The position numbers and the translations under genes were made by a program. Below, one piece after another: positions 1 through 8,928 of a stretch of 64,000 nucleotides of DNA. Within the stretch, counting starts at the first letter, position 1. Every line of letters begins with the position of its first letter. Location of the stretch: contig NZ_PGCL01000002.1 in assembly GCF_004297185.1 (NCBI RefSeq), forward strand, positions 372,001-436,000, given 5' to 3'. The notes under the pieces were generated by a model. That model saw nothing but the letters and a program-made list of their open reading frames with translations, was not told the DNA's origin and searched no databases. The DNA comes from Methanofollis fontis. Lineage in GTDB: Archaea; Halobacteriota; Methanomicrobia; Methanomicrobiales; Methanofollaceae.

Positions 1-827
1 GTGGCCGCCGGGTGCTCGTAGTTCTCCCGCGCCTTGAGCCCAAGGATCCGGTCCTCCATCATATCGTTCCTGCCGACGCCGTGGCGCCCGGCGATGCGGT
101 TGAGGTCCCGGATCAGGTCGGCACCGCCCATTACTTTCCCGTTCAGGGAGACGGGTATGCCGTTCTCAAACCCGATCGAGAGGATCTCGGGCTCGTCCGG
201 GGCGTCGGTGAGCGAGGTGGTCCATGCATAGATCTCCTCGGGGGGGTGGTAGGCCGGATCCTCGAGTTTGCCGCCCTCGATGCTCCTCGACCAGAAGTTT
301 TCGTCGATCGACCAGGGCTTCTCCTTCTTCACCGGCACCGGGATGCCGTGCTCCTCGGCATAGGCGATCTCCCAGTCGCGGGTGAGGTTCATTTCGCGGA
401 TCGGGGCGATGACCTCATAGCCGTGGGCCCTGAAGATGAAATCGAACCTGAGCTGGTCGTTGCCCTTCCCGGTGCACCCATGGGCGATTGCCGTTGCCCC
501 TTCTTTCTCTGCAACAGCGACGATCTCTTCGGCGATCAGGGGGCGGGCGAGGGCGGTGCCCATCGGGTAGCCCTCATAACTGCCGTTTGCCCTGATGGCC
601 GGGAAGATGTGCTCACTCACGAACCTTTCCTGGACATTGACGGTATAGTGGCGGTCGGCGAGTTTTTCGCCCTTCTTTGTCGCCTCTTCGATCTCCTGTG
701 CCGGCTGACCGACATCAACGACGACGGTGATCACCTCGTCGTAGCCATAGTGCTCCTTGAGGAGGGGTATGCAGATCGAGGTGTCAAGGCCGCCCGAATA
801 GGCAAGAACAACTTTCCCTTTTCCCAT
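1..827 (-). CDS. argG: Argininosuccinate synthase (C-terminus outside window)
   Basis: Joins citrulline and aspartate with ATP to form argininosuccinate, the penultimate step of arginine synthesis, in the cytosol. Reading the minus strand from the ATG at 827 gives an N-type PP-loop, AYSGGLDTS, within the first 16 residues, then family segments such as [24 protein letters not shown] and [14 protein letters not shown]. About 275 codons are present; the reading frame stays open to position 1, so the C-terminal part lies outside the window. The start directly precedes the expected [13 protein letters not shown]-terminus. carAB, which supplies carbamoyl phosphate for citrulline, lies 4 kb away but is not co-transcribed. 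The identification is secure. Confidence 0.96.
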   Translation of the reverse strand, partial: MGKGKVVLAYSGGLDTSICIPLLKEHYGYDEVITVVVDVGQPAQEIEEATKKGEKLADRHYTVNVQERFVSEHIFPAIRANGSYEGYPMGTALARPLIAEEIVAVAEKEGATAIAHGCTGKGNDQLRFDFIFRAHGYEVIAPIREMNLTRDWEIAYAEEHGIPVPVKKEKPWSIDENFWSRSIEGGKLEDPAYHPPEEIYAWTTSLTDAPDEPEILSIGFENGIPVSLNGKVMGGADLIRDLNRIAGRHGVGRNDMMEDRILGLKARENYEHPAA

Positions 828-989
828 GGTGTGGTGCTCCTGAATGGTCGTGCAGGGAGCGGGCGGTGAGATGCGAATCGTCCGACCCCTGATATGACGG
901 TATAGGTATTGTATTCATTCCATAAAAGGTGTGATGAGGAGGCGGGCAATGGATCCTGCTCTGGAACGGGTGCGTTCCCTGGCCAGAGA

Positions 990-3695
990 CTATCTGTTCT
1001 CAGACGGGACCACGGTGAACCGGTCCATCTTTTCCATGAGATCTGCAGTCAGTGCGGCCATCTCCTGAGCCCCGTCGGCGACGGCGCCGGCCGAGCTGCT
1101 GACGTCATCGATCAGGTCCGCATTTTCCCGCACAATTGCCTGCGTTCTGCGGGTCATTGAGGTGGCTGTTTCCACTGAGCAGACGACCCGGTTGGTGATA
1201 TGCGCCTGTGCATCTGTCTCTCCTGCGATCTGCCCGACGCCCTCTGCCGTCTCCACCGCTTTGTTCGTTATCGTCCCCAGAAACGCGATCATATCCTGTA
1301 CCCTCTGGATCCCATCGTGCACCTCGGTATAGGTGATCTGCATCTTTTCTGCTGTTCTCTGACTGTCGCTCCGGATCCGCTCAATCAGGTCGTCGATCTG
1401 GGTCGTCGCCCCCTTCGCCTCTTCGGCAAGGTTTTTGACCTCGGCAGCGACGACAGCAAAGCCGCGGCCATGTTCTCCAGCCCGTGCCGCTTCAATTGCG
1501 GCGTTCAGGGCAAGAAGTTTTGTCTGCGCCGTAATATCGTTGATCAGACTCGTAATGGCCCCTATCTCTTTCACCTCATCGTTCAGTCTGGTGATCTCCC
1601 CCATCGTCTCTCTTGATATCGTCTCCACCGATGCCATCTGCCTGGCAGTCTCGTTGCCGAGCGTCGTTGCCTTTTCTCCTATGTCCGTCGTCTCATCGGC
1701 AATATCCCTCACACTCCGGGCTGTCGAGGCGATCTGCTGGATAGAAGAGAGCATCGTGGAGATCTCATGGTGGACCTCATCGATCACATTCATCAGATTG
1801 GCGGTGTCATCAGCCGTGGACCTGCTGTTCTCCGCCACGGTCTGAAGGGTGGCGCTGATCTCCTGGATGTTGCCCGCCGATGCCGAAACATGTTCTTCGA
1901 GGTCGATGATCGCTTCTCCCGCCTCTTCCACAAGCGTCCGGATCGCTCCCACCGATGAATTGTAGTTGTCCTTCACCACAAGGAGGGGGTCGTCGTCTGC
2001 CATTGCGGACCGGGCAGTCAGGTCCCCGGCAGACAGGCACAGAATTGCTTTTCCAAGTTCGGTGGTGCTCTGGTTGAGCACCCGTGCCGTTTCTTCTGCC
2101 GCCGTTATCATCTCCCTGATCTCCCTCTCCTGCCTGTGCTCATCGGTGATGTCCCGGTAGACCGTGAGAATCGATTCGATCTCCCCGTCTTCACGGAGAA
2201 GCGGGATGCAGTAATACTCCAGGTCCCGTACTCCCTTCGGGAGTCCCAGTGTGATCTCGCCTGATATTCGTCTCCGTTCTGCGACGGCGGTCCTGATTGA
2301 TTCGCCGTCTTTTTTCAGCATCTGGAACGAGCGAAAGTTAAACCCGTCAAGCTCGGTTTTCGAATATCCAGAGAGGTCCTGGAACGCCGTATTGTAACCA
2401 ATGACATCGAACGTCGGCGCAAGCACGATCATCGGTATCGGATGCTCCTTCAGGATCGTCTCGGTTGTCTTTTGCAGTCGCTCGATCTCTGCCATCTTCT
2501 TCCTGTTCTCGGTCACGTCCCTGAAGACATAGAGGGCGATATCGAGCAAATCCTTCTGGTCATGGAATGGTATCGCATCGAGGATGATGCTTTTAACGGC
2601 ATGTTCCCCCTCCAGCAGCACGAATTCACCTTTCGATTTTTCCCCGGAGCGGTACACCTCCAGCAGATCGTCGCCTGAGATCCTCTTCAGGGGCATCTCT
2701 TCCAGGGGGGCATTCAGGTCTGATGAGGGGTGGCAGTCAAACAGATCCTCAAATGCCGGATTGAAATCGACGATGTTCCGGTCTCTGTCGACAACCGCCA
2801 TGGGGAGGGGATTGCCGCTCATGAAGGTTTTATTCAGGAGTTCTGCCTTTTTCTGAAGTGCGGCGATATCCCTGAGTTTCGTGTCGCGCTCGATGATGTC
2901 TGAGGTCATGTCGCGGTTGCTCGATCTGATCCCGAGAAACCTCCCGTCCAGCATGTAAACCCTGAGGCTGATATGTCCGATCCAGCGTTTCTCCCCCTTC
3001 CTGGTGCGGATCCTGAACTCGATCGTATCCGCATTCTCAGGGCCCGTTGTCTGCTCCTTCACCGCCGCACAATATCTGCGGACGCGGGGAAGATCGTCCG
3101 GGTCGATGATCCGCTCAAAGAGTCCCGGGTCACGAATAAAATCTTCCGGGCGATATCCGGTGATCCGTTCACAGGAAGGGGAGACATAGATGAAACGCCC
3201 CTCCTCGTCCTGAAGATATTCCCAGTCATACGTGGCGTCGATGATCGCATGGAACGTACGTTCACGTTCGAGGTTTGTGTCCCGTTCCCTGACCTCGGCG
3301 GTGCTGTCCCTGTTGCTGCTGCGATAGACGCTTCCGATGCCCTCGATCTCCGCCCTGACGGTGAGATGACCGATCCATCGTATGCTCCCGTCTCTGGTGC
3401 GGATCCGTATCTCGAGGGTCGTTGTTTCGTCTCCGTCTCTGACTCCCTGTTCATATCGCAGAAAGGCGTCCCGATCTTCGGCAACGATGATACGCTGGAG
3501 GAGTCCGGCGTCCTTGAGAAAATCGTCAGGAGAATATCCGGTAATTCGTTCGCAGGATGGGGAGACATAGATGAAGGTTCCATCTTCCCTGCGGAGGTAT
3601 TCCCAGTCGTAGGTGAGGTCGATGAGGTGCCGATAGAGCGATTGTCCGGGATCAGACGATGACCCCTGCGTGGTTGATGCGAGAATGCCGAACAT
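990..3695 (-). CDS. Soluble methyl-accepting chemotaxis protein with tandem PAS domains
   Basis: A cytoplasmic chemoreceptor or signal transducer. Counting from the alternative upstream ATG at 3791, PAS/PAC units lie at about 48-170, 180-300, 315-430 and 435-560, then a HAMP-like linker (about 575-650), then an MCP signalling domain (about 650-930). The MCP hairpin tip reads LLALNAAIEAARAGEHGRGFA. No membrane segment is visible, so it probably senses an internal cue such as redox state or a small ligand. The first two PAS units share YDWEYL and FIYVSPSCERITGY, pointing to an internal duplication. I chose the ATG at 3695 because GTGATCACC precedes it; the ATG at 3791 has only an AT-rich TATA-like stretch close upstream. 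No che or archaellum genes are in the window, so its pathway partners are unseen. Confidence 0.9.
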   Translation of the reverse strand: MFGILASTTQGSSSDPGQSLYRHLIDLTYDWEYLRREDGTFIYVSPSCERITGYSPDDFLKDAGLLQRIIVAEDRDAFLRYEQGVRDGDETTTLEIRIRTRDGSIRWIGHLTVRAEIEGIGSVYRSSNRDSTAEVRERDTNLERERTFHAIIDATYDWEYLQDEEGRFIYVSPSCERITGYRPEDFIRDPGLFERIIDPDDLPRVRRYCAAVKEQTTGPENADTIEFRIRTRKGEKRWIGHISLRVYMLDGRFLGIRSSNRDMTSDIIERDTKLRDIAALQKKAELLNKTFMSGNPLPMAVVDRDRNIVDFNPAFEDLFDCHPSSDLNAPLEEMPLKRISGDDLLEVYRSGEKSKGEFVLLEGEHAVKSIILDAIPFHDQKDLLDIALYVFRDVTENRKKMAEIERLQKTTETILKEHPIPMIVLAPTFDVIGYNTAFQDLSGYSKTELDGFNFRSFQMLKKDGESIRTAVAERRRISGEITLGLPKGVRDLEYYCIPLLREDGEIESILTVYRDITDEHRQEREIREMITAAEETARVLNQSTTELGKAILCLSAGDLTARSAMADDDPLLVVKDNYNSSVGAIRTLVEEAGEAIIDLEEHVSASAGNIQEISATLQTVAENSRSTADDTANLMNVIDEVHHEISTMLSSIQQIASTARSVRDIADETTDIGEKATTLGNETARQMASVETISRETMGEITRLNDEVKEIGAITSLINDITAQTKLLALNAAIEAARAGEHGRGFAVVAAEVKNLAEEAKGATTQIDDLIERIRSDSQRTAEKMQITYTEVHDGIQRVQDMIAFLGTITNKAVETAEGVGQIAGETDAQAHITNRVVCSVETATSMTRRTQAIVRENADLIDDVSSSAGAVADGAQEMAALTADLMEKMDRFTVVPSENR

Positions 3696-3809
3696 GGTGA
3701 TCACGGGTGTTGGTGTGTCGTCGAGCGGGAAAGATGTCGATGGAATAGATCTTCCACCTGTCAATATATTATAATTTCTCTTTCGCCCCATTCGTTTCTC
3801 AATAAATTA

Positions 3810-3830
3810 ATTTATTATTCTGATTTTTAG
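3810..3830. promoter_or_regulatory. AT-rich promoter-like segment upstream of the chemoreceptor
   Basis: A run of A and T, including taaattaatttatta, stands out from the G+C-rich surroundings between the divergent chemoreceptor and the HNHP-motif gene. It resembles archaeal TATA boxes in both orientations. If it serves the chemoreceptor, transcription would start near 3790, leaving a leader of about 95 nt before the ATG at 3695. The assignment is by position and composition only. Confidence 0.4.
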
Positions 3831-3945
3831 GCCGCAAATGCGACAAATGATTGATTGAATGGCGATATTGGTCTGATATTGGTTTTTTCCGCAATGATGG
3901 GGATTCAGAAGTATTCGCCCGGTTTGCTGGAGTGGAGGCGGCAGG

Positions 3946-4557
3946 ATGCCTGAGCGCTCCTGCGCTCTTGCGATCATCTCTATACCTGATGTGGTCTATC
4001 CCGTGCCGATGACGGACGGCGATGAGGAGAGACCGCCGGTGCCGGCGACGGTCCTGGGCTTTGAGAGGAGCGTGCGTCTGAACACCTATGAGCAGGGGGA
4101 GGTGGTCGCCATCTTCTCCTCTGCCGGTGAGCATATCAGGACCTACTGCGGGCACGGATGGGCGGTCATCCCGGAAGATGATCGCCCCCTGATTGCGGGG
4201 CAGATCCTCTCCCACAACCATCCGGGTGACACCGCCTTCTCGAAAAACGATCTGGCCATGGCGGCGGACTATCGGCTGCGGGAGATCCGGGTGGTGGGTG
4301 CCTCCGCCCGCTGGACGATGCGCCCGGGGAGGAGGGGGTGGCCCGCACCGGGTGCGATCCGGGGGAGGTATGGAGGACTGGAGCGCTCTGCCGGAATCGC
4401 CGATGCCGTTGAAGGGCGTCTTCTCTCGATGTCAGTCTCCTTTTCTCCGGCGGAGCGCTATGCCGTCTCCCTCAGGATCCGATCAGAACTCTGCTGCAAG
4501 AAGATCGCCGATGAGTTCGGGCTGGTGTTCAGGATAGAACGGTGGCAGAGAGAATGA
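3946..4557 (+). CDS. Uncharacterised protein with a JAMM-like HNHP-S-D metal-binding motif
   Basis: A 203-residue soluble protein. Residues 90-102 carry H-N-H-P, six residues after the second His a Ser, then Asp (H90, H92, S99, D102). This resembles the zinc site of JAB/JAMM peptidases and RadC, with one residue fewer between the second His and the Ser. The same shorter spacing occurs, from memory, in C-terminal domains of some phage minor head proteins. A glutamate that could serve as the JAMM acid lies upstream in GEVVAIFSSAGE. The C-terminus has SPAERYAVSLRIRSELCCKKIADEFG, helix-rich and of unknown role. The ATG follows a GGAGG-like ribosome site at 3932-3937. A metalloprotease or metal-dependent hydrolase is plausible; no substrate can be named. 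Confidence 0.55.
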   Translation: MPERSCALAIISIPDVVYPVPMTDGDEERPPVPATVLGFERSVRLNTYEQGEVVAIFSSAGEHIRTYCGHGWAVIPEDDRPLIAGQILSHNHPGDTAFSKNDLAMAADYRLREIRVVGASARWTMRPGRRGWPAPGAIRGRYGGLERSAGIADAVEGRLLSMSVSFSPAERYAVSLRIRSELCCKKIADEFGLVFRIERWQRE

Positions 4558-4576
4558 AGGGAGGGGCGACCCCCCC

Positions 4577-4583
4577 AAAAAAA
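4577..4583 (-). terminator. T7 tract after carB
   Basis: On the minus strand a run of seven T follows the carB stop by about eight bases. Archaeal RNA polymerase commonly terminates at such oligo-T tracts. A G/C hairpin (GGGG cga CCCC) lies next to it at 4563-4576 and could help the convergent HNHP-motif gene to end. Confidence 0.5.
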
Positions 4584-4590
4584 GACCAGG

Positions 4591-7500
4591 TTACAGCGTG
4601 CCGTGATAATGGCTGAGGGGTTCGATGGTGATCTCCTCGTGCTTCATCACCTCGATCGCCTGTGCCGCCGCCTCGGCCGCCGAGATGGTGGTGATATAGG
4701 GCACCGAGTAGTCCACTGCCACCCGCATGATCTGGTAATGGTCCTGCCTGGACTGCTTGTCCGAGGGAGTGTTGATGATCAGGCTGACCTCGCCACGCCG
4801 CATCATGTCGATCACATTGGGCGATCCCTCCTGGACCTTCCGCACCATCTTCACGTCGATCCCGGCCCCGATGAGACACTCGGCCGTGCCGCCGGTGCCG
4901 TAGATGACCAGCCCCGCCTCGCTCAGTTTCCGGGCGATCGGAACGATCGCCTCCTTCTGATCGTCCGGCACCGATATGAACACGCTCCCCTCCAGCGGGA
5001 GGTCGTTGTCCGCCGCCAGGCATGCCTTGTAGTAGGCGCGCCCGAAGTCGTAATCGATGCCCATCACCTCGCCGGTGGACTTCATCTCCGGGCCCAGGAC
5101 GGTGTCGACGCCCGGCAGTTTGTTGAAGGGCAGGAGCACCTCCTTGACGGCGACATGCGTGATCTCGCGCTCGGTATATCCGAGGTCGGCAAGTTTACGG
5201 CCCATCATGACCTTTGCGGCCACCTTTGCCAGCGGTATTCCGGTGGCCTTTGAGACGAAGGGGACCGTCCTGCTCGCCCGCGGGTTGGCCTCGAGCACAT
5301 AGACGATATCGTCCTTGACGGCGAGCTGGATGTTGATCAGCCCGACGACACCCATATCGAGGGCGATGGCGCGGGTATACTCCTTCACGCGGTCGATCAC
5401 CGACTGCGAGAGTGACTGGGTCGGGATGACGCAGGCGGAATCGCCCGAATGCACGCCCGCCTCCTCGATGTGCTCCATGATCCCGCCGATCAGCACCTCC
5501 TCCCCGTCGCTGACGGCGTCCACATCGAGTTCAAAGGCGTCCTGCAGGAACCGGTCGATGAGCACCGGGTGCTGGCGGGAGACCCTGACCGCCTCCTTCA
5601 TGTAACTCTCCAGCTCCACCTCGTCGTGGACGATCTCCATCGCCCGCCCGCCGAGCACATAACTCGGCCTGACCAGTACCGGATATCCGATCTCTCCGGC
5701 GATCCGCTTTGCCTGATCCTCTGAGTAGGCCGAACTGTTCGGCGCCGACGGGACGCCGAGTCGGTCGAGCAGCACGCTGAAGCGATCGCGGTCCTCGGCC
5801 ACGTCCATGGCGTCCGGGGATGTGCCCAGAACCCGCGTCTTCAGCCCGAGGCGCTGGATCTCCGCCTCGATCGGGAGGGCCAGGTTCACCGAGTTCTGGC
5901 CGCCGAACTGGACCATGACCCCGTCGTATTCGTCATTCTTGAGGATGTTCATGACATCCTCGAGCTGCATCGGTTCGAAGAAGAGCAGGTCCGAGGTGTC
6001 GAAATCGGTGGAAACGGTCTCCGGGTTGTTGTTGACGATGTGGACGAGCGCACCCTCCTCCCGCGCCGCCTTCACGGCATGGACGGTGCAGTAGTCGAAC
6101 TCGATCCCCTGACCGATCCGGATCGGGCCCGACCCCAGGATGAGCACCTTTTTCCCCTCTCCGTCGACCCCTTCGTTCTCTTCCTCCCAGGTGGAGTAGA
6201 GATAGGGTGTATTTGCCGGGAACTCGGCCGCACAGGTGTCCACCATCTTATAGGTGGGTTTGCCTGCGATGCGGGTGACCTCGTCCGCCGGGATGCCGGT
6301 GAGTTCGGTGATCTCCTCTCCCGAGAAACCGAAGGTCTTTGCCTCGCGGATATCGGCCCCGGTTCCTTTTTCCTTCAGGAGGCGCTCGATCTCCACGATG
6401 TGCCGGATCTTCTCCAGGAAGAAGGGGAGGATCTTCGTCATCCCGGCAATCTCGTCCACCGTCATCCCCTGCCTGATGGCGTCGAAGAGGCAGCCGAAGC
6501 GCTCGTCTGTGGGGCTGGTCAGGATCATCCGGATCTCGTTTGGATTGGTGTGCGTGCGCACGTCGGTGTCGATGGAGCGCAGCGCCTTCTTGAAGGCCTC
6601 CTCGAGGTTCCGGCCGATCGCCATCACCTCGCCGGTGGACTTCATGGCCGTCGTGAGGGTCCGATCGGCGGTCTTGAACTTGTCAAAGGGCCAGCGCGGC
6701 ACCTTGACCACGACATAGTCTATGGCCGGTTCAAACGATGCCGGGGTCTTGCCGGTGACCGTGTTCATGATCTCGTCGAGATGCAGGCCGATGGCGATCT
6801 TCGCCGCCACGCGGGCGATCGGGTAGCCGGTGGCCTTCGAGGCGAGCGCCGAGGAGCGGGAGACGCGGGGGTTCACCTCGATGATCCGGTAATCGCCGTC
6901 CCGGTAGGCAAACTGGATATTGCACCCGCCCTGGACGTCCAGGGCGCGGATGATCTTGATTGCCGCCGACCGGAGTTTCTGGAATTCGTCATCCCTGAGG
7001 GTCAGGATCGGCGCCACCACCACGCTCTCGCCGGTGTGGACGCCCATCGGATCCACATTCTCCATGCCGCAGACGATGATGCAGGTATCGACGGCGTCGC
7101 GCATCACCTCGAACTCGATCTCCTGCCAGCCGATGACGCTCTCTTCGATGAGCACCTGGTGAATACGGGAGCGGTTGAGGCCGACCTCGACGATCCGTTT
7201 CATCTCCTCGGGGGTGTGGGCGATACCGCCGCCTGCCCCGCCAAGGGTATAGGCTGGGCGGATGATCGCCGGCAGCCCGACAGTTTCGAGGGCGGTCTCG
7301 ATCTCGTCCATGTGCTCCAGGATCATGCTCTTTGGCACCGGTTCGCCGATCCGGTTCATCAGGTCCTTGAACTTCTCCCGGTCCTCGCCATGGTAGATCG
7401 CCTCAAGGGGCGTGCCGAGGATTGCCACGTCCTTCAGGGCGCCCATTTCGGCGAGTTCTGCGGTCATGTTCAGCCCGGTCTGCCCGCCCATGCCGGAGAG

Positions 7501-7758
7501 GATGCCGTCGGGTTTTTCCTTTTCGATGATCTTTGCGATGATCGAGGCGTTCAGGGGTTCGATATAGATCCGATCCGCCATCTCCGGGTCGGTCTGGATC
7601 GTGGCCGGATTGGAGTTGACGAGCACCACCTCGACCCCCTCCTCGCGCAGGGCGCGGCAGGCCTGAGAGCCTGAAAAGTCAAATTCGGCCGCCTGCCCGA
7701 TCTGGATCGGCCCGGAACCGATGATCAGCGCCTTCTTAATCGCCGGGTTTTTCGGCAT
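4591..7758 (-). CDS. carB: Carbamoyl-phosphate synthase large subunit
   Basis: Makes carbamoyl phosphate from ammonia, bicarbonate and two ATP for pyrimidine and arginine synthesis, using ammonia tunnelled from CarA. At 1055 residues it has the usual full length. Two homologous ATP-grasp halves are visible: GSGPIQIGQAAEFDFSG near the N-terminus and GSGPIRIGQGIEFDY near residue 555, each followed by ATP-grasp signatures (RPAYTLGGAGGG; RPSYVLGGRAME). The C-terminal MGS-like allosteric domain includes YGTGGTAECL and INTPSDKQSRQD. The ATG overlaps the carA stop by one base, so the pair is translationally coupled. Secure. Confidence 0.98.
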   Translation of the reverse strand: MPKNPAIKKALIIGSGPIQIGQAAEFDFSGSQACRALREEGVEVVLVNSNPATIQTDPEMADRIYIEPLNASIIAKIIEKEKPDGILSGMGGQTGLNMTAELAEMGALKDVAILGTPLEAIYHGEDREKFKDLMNRIGEPVPKSMILEHMDEIETALETVGLPAIIRPAYTLGGAGGGIAHTPEEMKRIVEVGLNRSRIHQVLIEESVIGWQEIEFEVMRDAVDTCIIVCGMENVDPMGVHTGESVVVAPILTLRDDEFQKLRSAAIKIIRALDVQGGCNIQFAYRDGDYRIIEVNPRVSRSSALASKATGYPIARVAAKIAIGLHLDEIMNTVTGKTPASFEPAIDYVVVKVPRWPFDKFKTADRTLTTAMKSTGEVMAIGRNLEEAFKKALRSIDTDVRTHTNPNEIRMILTSPTDERFGCLFDAIRQGMTVDEIAGMTKILPFFLEKIRHIVEIERLLKEKGTGADIREAKTFGFSGEEITELTGIPADEVTRIAGKPTYKMVDTCAAEFPANTPYLYSTWEEENEGVDGEGKKVLILGSGPIRIGQGIEFDYCTVHAVKAAREEGALVHIVNNNPETVSTDFDTSDLLFFEPMQLEDVMNILKNDEYDGVMVQFGGQNSVNLALPIEAEIQRLGLKTRVLGTSPDAMDVAEDRDRFSVLLDRLGVPSAPNSSAYSEDQAKRIAGEIGYPVLVRPSYVLGGRAMEIVHDEVELESYMKEAVRVSRQHPVLIDRFLQDAFELDVDAVSDGEEVLIGGIMEHIEEAGVHSGDSACVIPTQSLSQSVIDRVKEYTRAIALDMGVVGLINIQLAVKDDIVYVLEANPRASRTVPFVSKATGIPLAKVAAKVMMGRKLADLGYTEREITHVAVKEVLLPFNKLPGVDTVLGPEMKSTGEVMGIDYDFGRAYYKACLAADNDLPLEGSVFISVPDDQKEAIVPIARKLSEAGLVIYGTGGTAECLIGAGIDVKMVRKVQEGSPNVIDMMRRGEVSLIINTPSDKQSRQDHYQIMRVAVDYSVPYITTISAAEAAAQAIEVMKHEEITIEPLSHYHGTL

Positions 7759-8813
7759 CAGGCAATCCTCCTGTACATCATATCGAAAATCGGTCGTTCG
7801 GTGTCAAGCGGGCCGCCATGGGCCTCGGGATGGAACTGGACACAGAAGATATTGAGGTCGTCGTCGCAGAACCCCTCCAGGCTCCCGTCATTCACGTTCG
7901 TATAGGCGATCTTGCAGCCTTCGGGCAGGGTGTTGCCGTCCACCGCAAACCCGTGGTTCTGGGTCGTGATATAGATCTTCCCGTCCATATGGCGGACCGG
8001 CTGGTTGGAGCCGCGGTGGCCGAACTTCATCTTGTAGGTCTCCCCTCCCAGGGCCAGTGCGCAGATCTGGTTGCCCATGCAGATGCCGTATATCGGCAGT
8101 TCGCCGATGAAATGGCGGACCGTCGCGATGGCGTCCGTGGCAGAGCGCGGGTCGCCCGGGCCATTGGTGATGAACAGGGCGTCGGGTTCGTAGGTCTCGA
8201 TCTCCGATGCCTTCGTGTTATAGGGGAAGATGTGCAGGTCAGCACCGCGCCGGCGGAGGCTGATGGCGATGTTCTTCTTGATCCCGAGATCGATCACCGC
8301 AATTCGCTTTCCCTTGCCCGGAATACGGTACGGGGTGCTGCACGAAACCTGGGAGAGAAGGTCTTTTTCGCTGATATCAGGCACGGCACGGGCCATCCGC
8401 ACCGCCTCTTCGCCGTCGTCGCTCCCGGCGATGAGCGCGGCGCGCATGGTGCCGTGTGTGCGCGTCTTGATGGTGAGCCTTCGGGTGTCCACGCCGCTGA
8501 TCCCGAGCAGCCCGTTGCTCTCAAAAAAATCGATGATGGATGGGCCCTTTGCAGGGGCGGCGCACACCTCTCGGGTGACGCATCCGAGGGCGTTGACCGC
8601 CGGACTCTGGAAATTCTGTCCATCCACCCCGTAATTGCCGATCATGGGGAAGGTGAACATCAGGAGCTGCCCGGCATAGCTCGGGTCGGTCAGCGCCTCC
8701 ATGTATCCGGTCATCTGGGTGGTGAAGACCAGTTCCCCGGACGTGCACCCCTCAGCGCCGAATCCCTCTCCCACAACAAATTCGCCGTCTTCTAGACCGA
8801 GAACCGCCTTCAT
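7758..8813 (-). CDS. carA: Carbamoyl-phosphate synthase small (glutaminase) subunit
   Basis: Hydrolyses glutamine and passes ammonia to CarB. The 351 residues have the CarA N-terminal domain (LEDGEFVVGEGFGAEG, then TGYMEALTDPSYAGQ) and a class I glutamine amidotransferase domain with the nucleophile in YGICMGNQICALALGG and the catalytic His/Glu in VQFHPEAHGG. First gene of the carAB operon. The ATG at 8813 has a T/A-rich box about 28-37 nt upstream (8841-8850 on the plus strand), consistent with a leaderless or nearly leaderless transcript. Secure. Confidence 0.97.
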   Translation of the reverse strand: MKAVLGLEDGEFVVGEGFGAEGCTSGELVFTTQMTGYMEALTDPSYAGQLLMFTFPMIGNYGVDGQNFQSPAVNALGCVTREVCAAPAKGPSIIDFFESNGLLGISGVDTRRLTIKTRTHGTMRAALIAGSDDGEEAVRMARAVPDISEKDLLSQVSCSTPYRIPGKGKRIAVIDLGIKKNIAISLRRRGADLHIFPYNTKASEIETYEPDALFITNGPGDPRSATDAIATVRHFIGELPIYGICMGNQICALALGGETYKMKFGHRGSNQPVRHMDGKIYITTQNHGFAVDGNTLPEGCKIAYTNVNDGSLEGFCDDDLNIFCVQFHPEAHGGPLDTERPIFDMMYRRIA

Positions 8814-8887
8814 GAGTTACCATATTTATTGCGTCGAGAACCTTTTTAACGGTAGTGACGGTGCAGATCCGGCGGTGGTGCGGCATG

Positions 8888-8895
8888 CTTATATG
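8888..8895 (+). promoter_or_regulatory. TATA box of the iron-sulfur flavoprotein gene
   Basis: The sequence gcttatatgg centred near 8891 matches an archaeal TATA box. It would start transcription near 8915, leaving a short leader holding a GGAGA ribosome site before the ATG at 8929. This supports the shorter start over in-frame starts inside carA. Confidence 0.55.
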
Positions 8896-8928
8896 GCGGG
8901 CCGCCCCTCAATCGTCCGGAGAACACAT

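Noticed and set aside
12-869. Long plus-strand open frame at the window start
   Set aside because: It is the antisense shadow of argG, whose minus-strand translation is unmistakable.
6040-7674. 544-residue plus-strand open frame inside carB
   Set aside because: Antisense frame of a G+C-rich gene; its His/Asp-rich sequence has no domain.
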